Source of the DNA: JADJNW01 sp964526645
Lineage (GTDB): Bacteria > Bacteroidota > Bacteroidia > Chitinophagales > Saprospiraceae
Assembly: GCA_964526645.1 (NCBI GenBank)
Contig: CAZGJN010000015.1
Coordinates: 1-64,000, forward strand
Direction of reading: 5' to 3'
Length of the DNA: 64,000 bases
This document shows positions 1 to 8,185 of this stretch, one piece after another; the first letter of the stretch is position 1; each line of letters begins with the position of its first letter. The notes under the pieces were generated by a model. It was not told the DNA's origin. It did no database searches and worked only from the letters and a program-made list of their open reading frames with translations. The translations under genes and the position numbers were made by a program.

Positions 1-64
1 ATGTGATTTCGTAAATCTTTGAGATTTGCGAAATCTGAATAAAAAAACAACCGTTTTGATCCAT
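1..64 (+). repeat. 81-bp double-palindrome repeat, right part (copy A, cut by window start)
   Basis: The visible part holds the inner palindrome (arms 5-18 and 22-35, GATTTCGTAAATCT against AGATTTGCGAAATC) and a conserved right segment ending in TTTGATCCAT, which matches the outer arm TTTGACCCAT of the other copies with one change. The left outer arm lies before the window. Other copies are at 13750, 53435 (diverged), 55110, 62702 and 63929. This copy is closest to the one at the right window edge. Confidence 0.85.
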
Positions 65-111
65 TATCAAAAAATCAACTTTTCGTCGGTCAATTCCCGT
101 CGTTGGATTGT

Positions 112-119
112 TATCTTTG
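112..119 (+). promoter_or_regulatory. Bacteroidota -7 promoter element TATCTTTG
   Basis: TATCTTTG fits the known Bacteroidota -7 consensus TAnnTTTG. It lies 17 nt before the TTG at 137 that begins the conserved part of the DUF1599 protein. A -33 TTG box at the right spacing is not obvious. The same octamer precedes guaA and the PgpH gene. Confidence 0.5.
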
Positions 120-136
120 CTCTAAAATTAATCATT

Positions 137-682
137 TTGGAAAAGACGCTCCAGCAATATGATGCCATCTTGGCTATGTGCAAAGAAGTTTTTTTGAAAA
201 AAAACAAGGATTACGGCACTGCCTGGCGGATTCTGCGCCCCTCTTCTCTCACAGACCAGATTTTTATCAAAGCCAAGCGAATAAGGAGTTTGGAACAAAA
301 TAAAATACAAAAAGTAAGCGATTCCATAGAGTCTGAATTTATTGGCATCATCAATTATTGCGTCCTGGCGCTGGCTCAATTACAACTTTCAGAAGACGAA
401 GCAGTGACACCGCAGTGGGCAGAACAGCTATATGCAGAAAAAATAGCCCTGATCCGAGCCCTGATGCTGGCAAAAAACCATGACTATGGCGAAGCCTGGC
501 GGGATATGCGGGTGAGTTCCATGACCGATTTGATATTGATGAAAGTTTTGCGCATCCGTCAAATTGAAGATAATGATGGTAAAACAATCATTTCAGAAGG
601 TTTGGATGCAAATTATATGGACATCGCTAATTATGCTATCTTTGCGCTGATTAAGCTGGAGGAAGCCCGCAACCCGGGGTAA
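137..682 (+). CDS. DUF1599 domain protein, two tandem copies
   Basis: About 181 aa if started at TTG 137; the frame stays open upstream to a TTG at 26, but that sits inside an intergenic repeat and upstream of the promoter element, so 137 is preferred. The protein is an internal duplication. Each half carries the DUF1599 signature: K(N)xDYGxAWR, then SSxTDxIxxKxxRIRxxE, then a helix with N-Y-A/C. The halves are roughly residues 10-85 and 100-178. DUF1599 has been linked by others to nucleotide modification or phage-like genes, but its biochemical role is not established, and nothing here assigns one. It stands alone ahead of the DoxX-type gene. Confidence 0.8.
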   Translation: MEKTLQQYDAILAMCKEVFLKKNKDYGTAWRILRPSSLTDQIFIKAKRIRSLEQNKIQKVSDSIESEFIGIINYCVLALAQLQLSEDEAVTPQWAEQLYAEKIALIRALMLAKNHDYGEAWRDMRVSSMTDLILMKVLRIRQIEDNDGKTIISEGLDANYMDIANYAIFALIKLEEARNPG

Positions 683-727
683 GCCATCCGCTGAACGCAT
701 TCATGCCATTATAAATTTTTATTGAAA

Positions 728-2305
728 ATGACACTAAGTACGCTTGTATTATTGATCGCTGCCATTGCCTTGGTACTCACGGCTGTGGTAGCCGTAGTGT
801 ATAGAGCACACAAAAGCTGGTTGCTCACGTTTTTGCAAAATTTTTGCGGTACGCTGTTTGTTTTTTCAGGGGCAGTGAAGGCGATAGACCCACTCGGCAC
901 GGCTTTCAAGATGGAGCAATATTTTGCAGAATTTGAAACGACCTTTGCGCACAGCTGGTTTTCTTTTTTGGCACCGCTGTTCCCCTGGTTGTCAAGCCAT
1001 GCGCCCACTTTTTCTACTGCGATGATCACCCTGGAGATTGTGGTAGGCGTGATGCTGCTCATCGGCTCGCGCGTGAAGCTGACCAGCTGGGTTTTCTTGA
1101 TTATATTGGTGTTTTTCACTTTTCTGACGGGCTTTACTTACCTAACTGGCTATGTACCCGATCGAGTGATTATTGCACAAAAAGCAAATGAAAAGGATCG
1201 GGATGTCTTGCCTGAAGATTTCGAGGTATTGGCTACCGAGGGTTGGGCAGTGAAAGATACCGTGGATGTTCATTTCTTCAATTTTGGATATTGGCAGGAG
1301 TACCAGGAAACCAACATGAAAGTGACGGATTGCGGCTGTTTTGGCGATTTTTTGAAACTCAAACCCAAAACTTCTTTTTTGAAAGACATCTTTTTATTGA
1401 TACCCGCCCTGCTTTTTGTTTTTAGGCACAGGCGGATGCACCGCTTGTTTTCGGCGGCTGGCAGAACGGCTATTGTGGGATTGACGACCTTTGGCACTAT
1501 CCTTTTTTGCATTAGCAATTATGTGTGGAATTTACCGATTATTGATTTCAGACCCTTCAAGGAAGGTGTCAACATCGCTGAACAAAAGCAGCAAGAAGCT
1601 GAAGCTTTCCAAAATGCGCCTATTTTTTACAAACTGACCAATAAATCGAGTAAGAAAGTTGTGACCCTGCCCTATGAGCAGTACCTCAAAGAATTCAAAG
1701 ATTACCCGAAGGAACAGTGGGAAATTGAACAAGAGCGCGGCGAGCCAGCCATTGCCAGAACAAAAATCAGCGATTTTGAGGTGCAAGCACTGGATGGTAG
1801 CGATGCCACCGCGCAAATACTGGGCGATCCGAAATACAGCTTTTTTATCACGGCTTACAAAATCTACGGCTCCCAGAGCAAAAGCACCAGCACAGTGCCA
1901 GATACTATTTTTAGGCTTGATACCCTGCGGGTGGAAGACAGCCTTTCGATTTTCAAAAACATAGCCTCCATCAGCCAGAAGCAAATAGAAACTACCGTGT
2001 ACAGTTGGGATACCGATTATTTGAAAAAATGGACGGACATCGTCAACCCTGTCATGGAAGCCGCTCAGCAGGATGGGTTGAATGTATATGCCGTCATTGC
2101 TTTTGATGATCCTAACAGAATTGAGAAACTCCGGAGCGCTACCCAAAGTAATTATTCTTTTTTTATGGCGGATGATATTTTGCTAAAAACCATTATTCGC
2201 TCTAATCCTGGCGTGACATTGATGAAAAATGGCAAGGTGATTAAACATTTTCATTACAAAAAATTGCCTGCTTACGAAGAAATCAAAGCCAAGTATATGA
2301 AATAG
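728..2305 (+). CDS. BT_3928-type DoxX-like membrane protein with thioredoxin-like C-terminus
   Basis: About 525 aa from ATG 728; an in-frame TTG at 722 is less likely. Residues 1-260 hold several hydrophobic segments typical of DoxX/MauE-like quinone-linked membrane proteins, including the motif FVFSGAVKAIDPLGTAFK, which is characteristic of the Bacteroidota BT_3928 family. A Cys pair in DCGCFGDFLKL lies near residue 207, as in MauE-like proteins. The C-terminal 200 residues (ISDFEVQALDG onward, ending NPGVTLMKNGKVIKHF) look like a thioredoxin fold, but no CxxC is visible there. A role in envelope redox or electron supply is inferred from the family and not shown. It follows the DUF1599 gene by 45 bp and could be cotranscribed. 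Confidence 0.8.
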   Translation: MTLSTLVLLIAAIALVLTAVVAVVYRAHKSWLLTFLQNFCGTLFVFSGAVKAIDPLGTAFKMEQYFAEFETTFAHSWFSFLAPLFPWLSSHAPTFSTAMITLEIVVGVMLLIGSRVKLTSWVFLIILVFFTFLTGFTYLTGYVPDRVIIAQKANEKDRDVLPEDFEVLATEGWAVKDTVDVHFFNFGYWQEYQETNMKVTDCGCFGDFLKLKPKTSFLKDIFLLIPALLFVFRHRRMHRLFSAAGRTAIVGLTTFGTILFCISNYVWNLPIIDFRPFKEGVNIAEQKQQEAEAFQNAPIFYKLTNKSSKKVVTLPYEQYLKEFKDYPKEQWEIEQERGEPAIARTKISDFEVQALDGSDATAQILGDPKYSFFITAYKIYGSQSKSTSTVPDTIFRLDTLRVEDSLSIFKNIASISQKQIETTVYSWDTDYLKKWTDIVNPVMEAAQQDGLNVYAVIAFDDPNRIEKLRSATQSNYSFFMADDILLKTIIRSNPGVTLMKNGKVIKHFHYKKLPAYEEIKAKYMK

Positions 2306-2452
2306 TAAACGAAGCCATAAAAAGGCAACCGAGCGAGAAATACAATTTGAAAATTATTTTCATTCACAATCATGTGGCTTTTCAGAAAAATTACGTTTTA
2401 TTTGCGATTCCAAAGCACCCATGAAATATCAAAACCAGTAGATTGACATATT

Positions 2453-3388
2453 ATGCTTAGTAGGAGGAACGTCCGCATAAAAGTGATGCAGATGCTCTAT
2501 TCAATGAGTAGGGATAAAAAGCTGACGTATGAAGAAGCGTTGAAGCAGTACCGGGATAATGTTCGTCAATCCTTTGAGCTTTATTTGTACAGCTTATTGC
2601 TACTGATGCGTATCGCCGCTTATTCAAAACAGGACGCAACCAAGCGCCACTCCAAATTATTGCCTACCGAAGAAGACCTTCTTTTTGAAGCGAAACTGGG
2701 GACCAATGCCCTGGTACAATCTATCACTGAAAATGAAGGGTTCAATCGGCTGCTCCGTTTGTTTAAAATGGAAGACAAAATAGACGATGATAAAATCCGC
2801 CTGATTTATATCGAATTTGCCAAAACGGACGAGCACAAGGCATTTATCCAAAATCAAAACACCACCGAAGACGATATCCGCAAAGTTTTACTCCTGCTGT
2901 ATAAATTCTGCCTTAGCAACGAGATGTTCAATGACTTGATCGAAGATCACTATCCTTTGTGGATTGACGATGAGTCGCTTATCATAGGTGCTATCAAAAA
3001 AACGATCAAAGCACTTCCCGCTGTAAAAGATTTTTTTGAAGAATTTCGACCACCTGCGGAGACAACAACTGAATTCGGAGAAATTTTGTTTAGAAAAGTG
3101 GACGAAAGCGATGAAGAACTCCTGGCTTTGATAGAACCGACGCTCAAAAACTGGGACGCCGAGCGCGTGGCAGTACTGGATATGGTAATGCTCAAAATGG
3201 CACTGTGCGAACTGCTTTATTTTCCAACAATTCCGACGAAGGTGACTCTCAATGAATTCGTAGAAATCTCCAAAATGTACAGCACAGATAAAAGTAAGGA
3301 TTTTATCAACGGTATTTTAGATCGCTTGATGAAGCAACTCCACAAAGATGGACGAATCGTAAAAGAAGGGCGTGGCTTGCAAGAATAA
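2453..3388 (+). CDS. nusB: Transcription antitermination factor NusB, extended Bacteroidota form
   Basis: 311 aa, about twice the length of E. coli NusB. The start MLSRRNVRIKVMQMLYSMS is the RNA-binding helix typical of NusB, and the C-terminal 130 residues carry the conserved core (NWDAERVAVLDMVMLKMALCEL, then PTKVTLNEFVEISKMYSTDKSKDFINGILDR). The insert in between is normal for Bacteroidota NusB proteins. NusB binds boxA RNA with NusE/S10 to form antitermination complexes on rRNA operons. ATG 2453 is the only sensible start. A 147-bp spacer separates it from the preceding gene. Confidence 0.95.
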   Translation: MLSRRNVRIKVMQMLYSMSRDKKLTYEEALKQYRDNVRQSFELYLYSLLLLMRIAAYSKQDATKRHSKLLPTEEDLLFEAKLGTNALVQSITENEGFNRLLRLFKMEDKIDDDKIRLIYIEFAKTDEHKAFIQNQNTTEDDIRKVLLLLYKFCLSNEMFNDLIEDHYPLWIDDESLIIGAIKKTIKALPAVKDFFEEFRPPAETTTEFGEILFRKVDESDEELLALIEPTLKNWDAERVAVLDMVMLKMALCELLYFPTIPTKVTLNEFVEISKMYSTDKSKDFINGILDRLMKQLHKDGRIVKEGRGLQE

Positions 3389-3569
3389 TTAAAAAAAAGT
3401 GTGACTTTTTCCGCTCCTGCCGTCTAAATCAATACACATTGCTTAGGCTTGCCCTTCATCGAGTGCGGCAAGTTTCAATCATATTCTATTGGTCAACTAT
3501 TTTGCCACTCCATAAAAATTTGTTACTTTACCATAAACTATTATTCTCTACCAACAAAACAAGTTTGTC

Positions 3570-4994
3570 ATGAAAAGATGCTTTACTTTATTTGTTTTTA
3601 TCACAATGCTGAGCCTTCAAATGGCTTTTAGCCAATATCAGGACGCTAAGGATGCTATCAGCGCGCGTGGTGTTTTTCTCAACTACCAGTTTCCTATCAA
3701 CAACGATTGGTCGAATAGTGACTTTACCTCAGGCGCTGAAATTGAGTATGTTCGGCACCTGAACAATGCCCTCAATCTCGCTTTCCCGCTGAAAATTGCC
3801 AGAGCAGAGCTCCCTACCAATGAAAATGGCGGTTTCAACGATGCTTCTATTTTCAGCCTGGATGCTTTGCTCCAGCTAAAGTACTTTCGGGAGAAGCATT
3901 TTATTTACCCTTATTTGTTTGCAGGAATAGGGGCTATTAACGAAGATTTTGACAATTTTACCTTTGCAGCGCCTGTGGGGCTGGGGTTGAATTTTAGGCT
4001 TGGAAAACATGCTTATCTGAGTACAAAAGGAGAATATCGTTTTGGTTTCGATGATCTGCGGAGCAATATTCAGGTGGGCGCTGGTTTATTGATACTGCTG
4101 GGAGAAGGTGCTACCGCCCCGGTTGTTACAGATGCAGATAAAGACGGGATTCCCGATGCGCAAGACCTTTGCCCACAAGTAGCCGGTTTGCCTGCATTTA
4201 ATGGTTGCCCGGATACAGACAATGATGGTATCACCGATAGTGAAGACGATTGCCCTACCGTAGCCGGTACAAAGGCGATGCGGGGTTGCCCGGATAGCGA
4301 TGGCGATGGCGTAGCAGATAAAGACGATGATTGCCCGAATGAAGCGGGTACGGCCGCTAATAAAGGCTGCCCCATACGCGATGCGGATAACGATGGCGTG
4401 CCGGATAGTGAGGACGAATGCCCCAACGTGGCAGGTAAACCGAGCCTGAAGGGGTGTCCAGACCGGGATAACGATGGGATCGCCGATAAGAATGATAAAT
4501 GCCCAGATGAGGCAGGAACGGCTGCTACGGGTGGTTGTCCAGATAAAGACGGCGATGGTGTGATTGACAAAACGGACAGATGCCCTAACTCTCCAGGTCC
4601 AGCTTCCAATAACGGCTGCCCTGAGCTCAAGCAAGAGGAAAAAGAAACCCTCACGTTTGCAATGCGCGCTGTTCAGTTTGAAACAGCAAAAAGCACCTTG
4701 CTCTCCGCTTCTTTTGAGGTACTCAATCAAATTGTGGATATTCTCAAGCGCTATCCTGATTACAAAATGCGGATCAACGGCCATACAGATAGCATCGGCA
4801 GTTCTACGACGAATCAAAGCTTATCAGAAAAAAGAGCTAAAACTTGCTACGACTATCTGATTTCCAAAGGGATAGATGCCACTCGATTGAGTTATACCGG
4901 TTATGGCGAGAGCCGCCCTGTTGCCGATAATAAATACAAAGACGGCAGAGATAAAAATCGCAGGGTGGAATTTGATATTTATCTGCCCGATTAA
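3570..4994 (+). CDS. OmpA-family outer-membrane protein with thrombospondin type 3 repeats
   Basis: 474 aa. A signal peptide covers about residues 1-21 (ending MAFSQ). Residues 25-185 form a predicted beta-barrel. Six calcium-binding thrombospondin type 3 repeats follow (about 188-345), each with a DxDxDGxxDxxDxCP core and a closing GCP. The C-terminal OmpA domain (about 355-474) contains INGHTDSIGSSTTNQSLSEKRA and GYGESRP, the peptidoglycan-binding signature. The protein probably tethers the outer membrane to peptidoglycan and is a structural envelope component. Its stop is followed by a strong hairpin at 5019. Confidence 0.93.
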   Translation: MKRCFTLFVFITMLSLQMAFSQYQDAKDAISARGVFLNYQFPINNDWSNSDFTSGAEIEYVRHLNNALNLAFPLKIARAELPTNENGGFNDASIFSLDALLQLKYFREKHFIYPYLFAGIGAINEDFDNFTFAAPVGLGLNFRLGKHAYLSTKGEYRFGFDDLRSNIQVGAGLLILLGEGATAPVVTDADKDGIPDAQDLCPQVAGLPAFNGCPDTDNDGITDSEDDCPTVAGTKAMRGCPDSDGDGVADKDDDCPNEAGTAANKGCPIRDADNDGVPDSEDECPNVAGKPSLKGCPDRDNDGIADKNDKCPDEAGTAATGGCPDKDGDGVIDKTDRCPNSPGPASNNGCPELKQEEKETLTFAMRAVQFETAKSTLLSASFEVLNQIVDILKRYPDYKMRINGHTDSIGSSTTNQSLSEKRAKTCYDYLISKGIDATRLSYTGYGESRPVADNKYKDGRDKNRRVEFDIYLPD

Positions 4995-5018
4995 GATTGC
5001 ATTTAACCTGGGCTTTGG

Positions 5019-5054
5019 AAGACTTTTGAAGTTTTTTAAAACTTCAAAAGTCTT
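5019..5054 (+). terminator. Perfect 17-bp inverted repeat, probable terminator after the OmpA gene
   Basis: Arms 5019-5035 and 5038-5054 are exact complements (AAGACTTTTGAAGTTTT / AAAACTTCAAAAGTCTT) with a 2-nt loop, followed by a pyrimidine-rich stretch. It lies 24 bp after the OmpA-family stop codon and just ahead of the guaA promoter element, so it could also act in guaA expression. Confidence 0.65.
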
Positions 5055-5065
5055 TCTCTTTTATT

Positions 5066-5073
5066 TATCTTTG
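5066..5073 (+). promoter_or_regulatory. guaA -7 promoter element TATCTTTG
   Basis: TATCTTTG matches TAnnTTTG and ends only 4 nt before the guaA ATG at 5078. If initiation occurs at the usual distance, the mRNA would begin at or within a few bases of the start codon. No clear -33 box is visible; that position falls within the upstream hairpin. Confidence 0.5.
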
Positions 5074-5077
5074 CCCT

Positions 5078-6619
5078 ATGAGCGAGAAGATTTTAATTTT
5101 AGATTTCGGTTCGCAATATACCCAATTGATAGCCAGAAGAATAAGAGAGCTCAACGTGTATTGTGAAATCCTGCCTTACAATGCAGCGCTGAGGCTTGAT
5201 GATTCTACCAAGGCGGTTATCTTGTCCGGTAGCCCTTTCTCTGTAACAGATAAAAATGCACTCAAACTGGATTTGCATCAAATTATTGGCAAAAAACCGG
5301 TACTGGGCATTTGCTACGGCGCTCAGCTAATTGCCGATTTTTATGGCGGCAAGGTGCAAAGCTCCAGCAAAAGAGAGTATGGCAAAGCCAATATCAGTAA
5401 GGTTTTAAAAAAAGACACACTGCTTAAATTTCTGCCTCACGATGCCCAGGTATGGATGTCGCACAGCGATACGATCATACAAATTCCCGAACAATTTGAA
5501 CTGCTTGCCAGTACGGAGAGCGTCGAAGTTGCTATTTTTCGATCAAAAGAAAGCGCTTTTGATCAGCCGGTTTATTGCCTGCAATTTCATCCCGAAGTGA
5601 CGCACACGCTGGAGGGCAAAGACCTGCTCCAAAATTTTGTCTATGAGGTAGCTGGATGCACTGGCGATTGGACATCTGCTTCCTTCGTGGCGCATACCGT
5701 TGCTGAATTGCGAGAGAAAATAGGCAAGGAGCATGTATTGATGGCGCTTTCGGGCGGCGTGGATTCTACGGTGGCGGCTACATTACTGGATCGTGCGATC
5801 GGGGATCAGTTGGTCTGCTTTTTTGTTGATAATGGTTTGCTTCGCAAAAATGAATATGAGGATGTGTTGCATTCTTATGAAGATTTAGGCTTGAATATCA
5901 AAGGGATAGACGTTAAAGATCGTTTTTATAAAGAATTAGCGGGAGTCGTCAATCCAGAAGAGAAGCGCAAAATCATTGGTAGAATTTTTATTGAGGTTTT
6001 TGAAGAAGAAGCGCAAAAAATCGAAGCAGTAGAATGGTTGGGGCAAGGCACTATTTATCCTGATGTGATCGAATCCATTTCGGTGCATGGGCCCTCCGTC
6101 ACGATCAAATCGCATCACAACGTAGGAGGATTACCCGAAAAATTGAACCTTAAAATTGTAGAGCCACTGCGGATGCTTTTCAAGGACGAGGTACGCAGAG
6201 TCGGGCAAGAATTGGGCATTCCATCCAATATTTTACATCGGCACCCATTCCCTGGTCCGGGTTTAGGCATCCGGATTTTGGGAGATATTACCGCCCAAAA
6301 AGTAGCACTTCTGCAAGAAGCAGACGCAATTTTTATTAATAATCTGAAAAAATACGACCTTTACGATAAGGTGTGGCAAGCTGGGGTCGTATTGCTGCCC
6401 ATCCAGTCCGTAGGGGTAATGGGTGATGAGCGTACTTATGAGCAAGCAGTGGCGCTGCGAGCCGTAAATTCTACCGATGGTATGACCGCCGAATGGAGCC
6501 AGCTACCGCACGAATTTTTGGCGATAGTATCCAGCGAAATTATTAATAACGTAAAAGGTATAAACAGAGTAGTGTATGATATCAGTACCAAACCTCCGGC
6601 AACAATCGAATGGGAGTAA
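5078..6619 (+). CDS. guaA: GMP synthase (glutamine-hydrolysing)
   Basis: 513 aa, normal length. It converts XMP, glutamine and ATP into GMP in the cytoplasm. The N-terminal class I glutamine amidotransferase domain (1-190) has the nucleophile Cys in GICYGAQ and the His/Glu pair in FHPEVTHT. The ATP-pyrophosphatase domain has the P-loop ALSGGVDSTVAA (about 223). The C-terminal dimerisation domain ends KPPATIEWE, the standard GuaA terminus. The start is fixed by the family N-terminus (MSEKILILDFGSQYTQLIAR). The next gene overlaps its 3' end by 44 bp. Confidence 0.98.
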   Translation: MSEKILILDFGSQYTQLIARRIRELNVYCEILPYNAALRLDDSTKAVILSGSPFSVTDKNALKLDLHQIIGKKPVLGICYGAQLIADFYGGKVQSSSKREYGKANISKVLKKDTLLKFLPHDAQVWMSHSDTIIQIPEQFELLASTESVEVAIFRSKESAFDQPVYCLQFHPEVTHTLEGKDLLQNFVYEVAGCTGDWTSASFVAHTVAELREKIGKEHVLMALSGGVDSTVAATLLDRAIGDQLVCFFVDNGLLRKNEYEDVLHSYEDLGLNIKGIDVKDRFYKELAGVVNPEEKRKIIGRIFIEVFEEEAQKIEAVEWLGQGTIYPDVIESISVHGPSVTIKSHHNVGGLPEKLNLKIVEPLRMLFKDEVRRVGQELGIPSNILHRHPFPGPGLGIRILGDITAQKVALLQEADAIFINNLKKYDLYDKVWQAGVVLLPIQSVGVMGDERTYEQAVALRAVNSTDGMTAEWSQLPHEFLAIVSSEIINNVKGINRVVYDISTKPPATIEWE

Positions 6620-8057
6620 ATGGCTGTTACTGATCCTGTTAGTAACATCGCTCTCTGCCTGCGATTTATTCAAGCCAGTACAATCTCAAACACCGACCAA
6701 ACCCAAAGACCGGGAATTAGATGATATTCAAGGAAGTAAGGTATATAACCCCCAAACAGGCGAATATGAAACAATCGCTCGGCCTAGTGTCGAAAAAATG
6801 GACACGATCATCTGGAAAGATATTCCAATCAATAGAGAACAAATTATTACTTCCAGCACGGAGGCTTTTGTTGGCAATACGGGCTTAGAACAACCGGATG
6901 TGCTGGATGTTGATCCCAATACCAATTCGCAGTTTTTATCTGCTTACAACGTTTCTTTTGTGTTGCCTTTTCTGACCGATAAGTACCAACCCACGGGTGC
7001 TGGATTGCCACCCAATTCTACCTGGGCACTCAATTTTTATGGTGGTGCAAAAATGGCTTTGGAAGATTTGGAAGCGGACAATGTAAAAATGAATATTGCT
7101 GTGATTGACAATAAAGCCGCAGAGTCTGCTACTACCCAGTTGTTACGTTCTAACGCCGACCTTGCCAATGCACACTTGATTATTGGCCCCTATCGGCGAG
7201 AAACAACGCGCCTGGTAGCGGCTTTTGCCAAGGAAAAAGATAAGGTGTTGGTGTCGCCTTATACTACAGCAACAGATGTAGCCAGCAATAATCCCAATTA
7301 TATTCAGGTGAATCCGACCCTGGAATCTCATTGCAGCGCTATCATGCGCCATGCTCGGCAGCGGTATCGCCCGGATCAGATCGTGTTGTTGTGTCGGAAT
7401 AAATCAGAGGAAATCGAGCGGTTGAAGTATTTTCAGGATGAGAACCTGCTGATTTCTGGTTTTGCAAATGCACCAAAGCTTCGGGAGTACATTGTGGCAG
7501 AAAGCTCCCTCGATTTCAATAATTCTGATGTCCTGTCGCTGATTCGTTTGCAGGATACAACCATTTTTATAGTTCCTTCCTGGTCAAGCGAAACATTTAT
7601 ATATTCTCTTTTGCGCAAATTGGATTTGTCAAAAAGAGCATCCAATCATATTGTTGTTTATGGAATGCCGCAATGGATCGAATACGAGACGATTGAGTAC
7701 GATTACTACGAGCGGCTCAACCTACATGTAAGTAGTAGCAGTTTTATTGATCCATTGTCTCCTGATATTCAGTTTTTTAAACGTCGTTTTTTTAACCGAT
7801 ATGGTATTGTTCCCAATCCGGAAGCGTATTTAGGGTATGATGTCACGCTTTTTTTTGGCAAAATGCTAAAGGAGCATGGTACTAAGTTTCAGTATTCCTT
7901 GGAGAAAAAGCCGACACAAGTACTGCATACCCGGTTTGAATTTGAAAGGGTTGTGGTGCCCAGCGCCACCGTGGAAAATCCGCCTCCGATCCGGTGGGAG
8001 AATAAATATGTAAATATTTTGGCATTTAGAGATTATCAATTCCGGCTTGCTGACTAA
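6576..8057 (+). CDS. Lipoprotein with periplasmic-binding-protein fold (ABC substrate-binding-like)
   Basis: 493 aa. The N-terminus has a basic residue, a hydrophobic run and a lipobox LSAC, so Cys near residue 29 is probably lipidated. Residues from about 125 on resemble the type I periplasmic binding / leucine-binding fold (Peripla_BP_6-like): FVLPFLTDKYQ, LNFYGGAKMALEDLE, LIIGPYRRETTRLVAAFAKEK, VLVSPYTTATDVASNNPNYIQVNPT. No ABC permease or ATPase is nearby, so a transport role is doubtful; related Bacteroidota proteins occur as stand-alone envelope lipoproteins. ATG 6576 overlaps guaA by 44 bp and suggests translational coupling, though a later start just before the signal peptide is possible. 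Confidence 0.75.
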   Translation: MISVPNLRQQSNGSKWLLLILLVTSLSACDLFKPVQSQTPTKPKDRELDDIQGSKVYNPQTGEYETIARPSVEKMDTIIWKDIPINREQIITSSTEAFVGNTGLEQPDVLDVDPNTNSQFLSAYNVSFVLPFLTDKYQPTGAGLPPNSTWALNFYGGAKMALEDLEADNVKMNIAVIDNKAAESATTQLLRSNADLANAHLIIGPYRRETTRLVAAFAKEKDKVLVSPYTTATDVASNNPNYIQVNPTLESHCSAIMRHARQRYRPDQIVLLCRNKSEEIERLKYFQDENLLISGFANAPKLREYIVAESSLDFNNSDVLSLIRLQDTTIFIVPSWSSETFIYSLLRKLDLSKRASNHIVVYGMPQWIEYETIEYDYYERLNLHVSSSSFIDPLSPDIQFFKRRFFNRYGIVPNPEAYLGYDVTLFFGKMLKEHGTKFQYSLEKKPTQVLHTRFEFERVVVPSATVENPPPIRWENKYVNILAFRDYQFRLAD

Positions 8058-8185
8058 AGGCACGGCTGCTGTTTGCTTATACCGGTATTGTTTTCAATGA
8101 TAGCTGGCGCATCAAATTGTTGAGTAAAATTCCCGCTTCAAGCGTTTATATATTGTTCGGGCTTTTTATTTCAAATTTCACATCC

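Noticed and set aside
4070..4817. Minus-strand frames of about 200 aa within the OmpA gene
   Set aside because: Produced by the regular codon pattern of the calcium-binding repeats; low-complexity translation without any domain.
6576..8057. Periplasmic binding protein as part of an ABC importer
   Set aside because: No permease or ATPase gene nearby; kept as a lipoprotein of that fold only.
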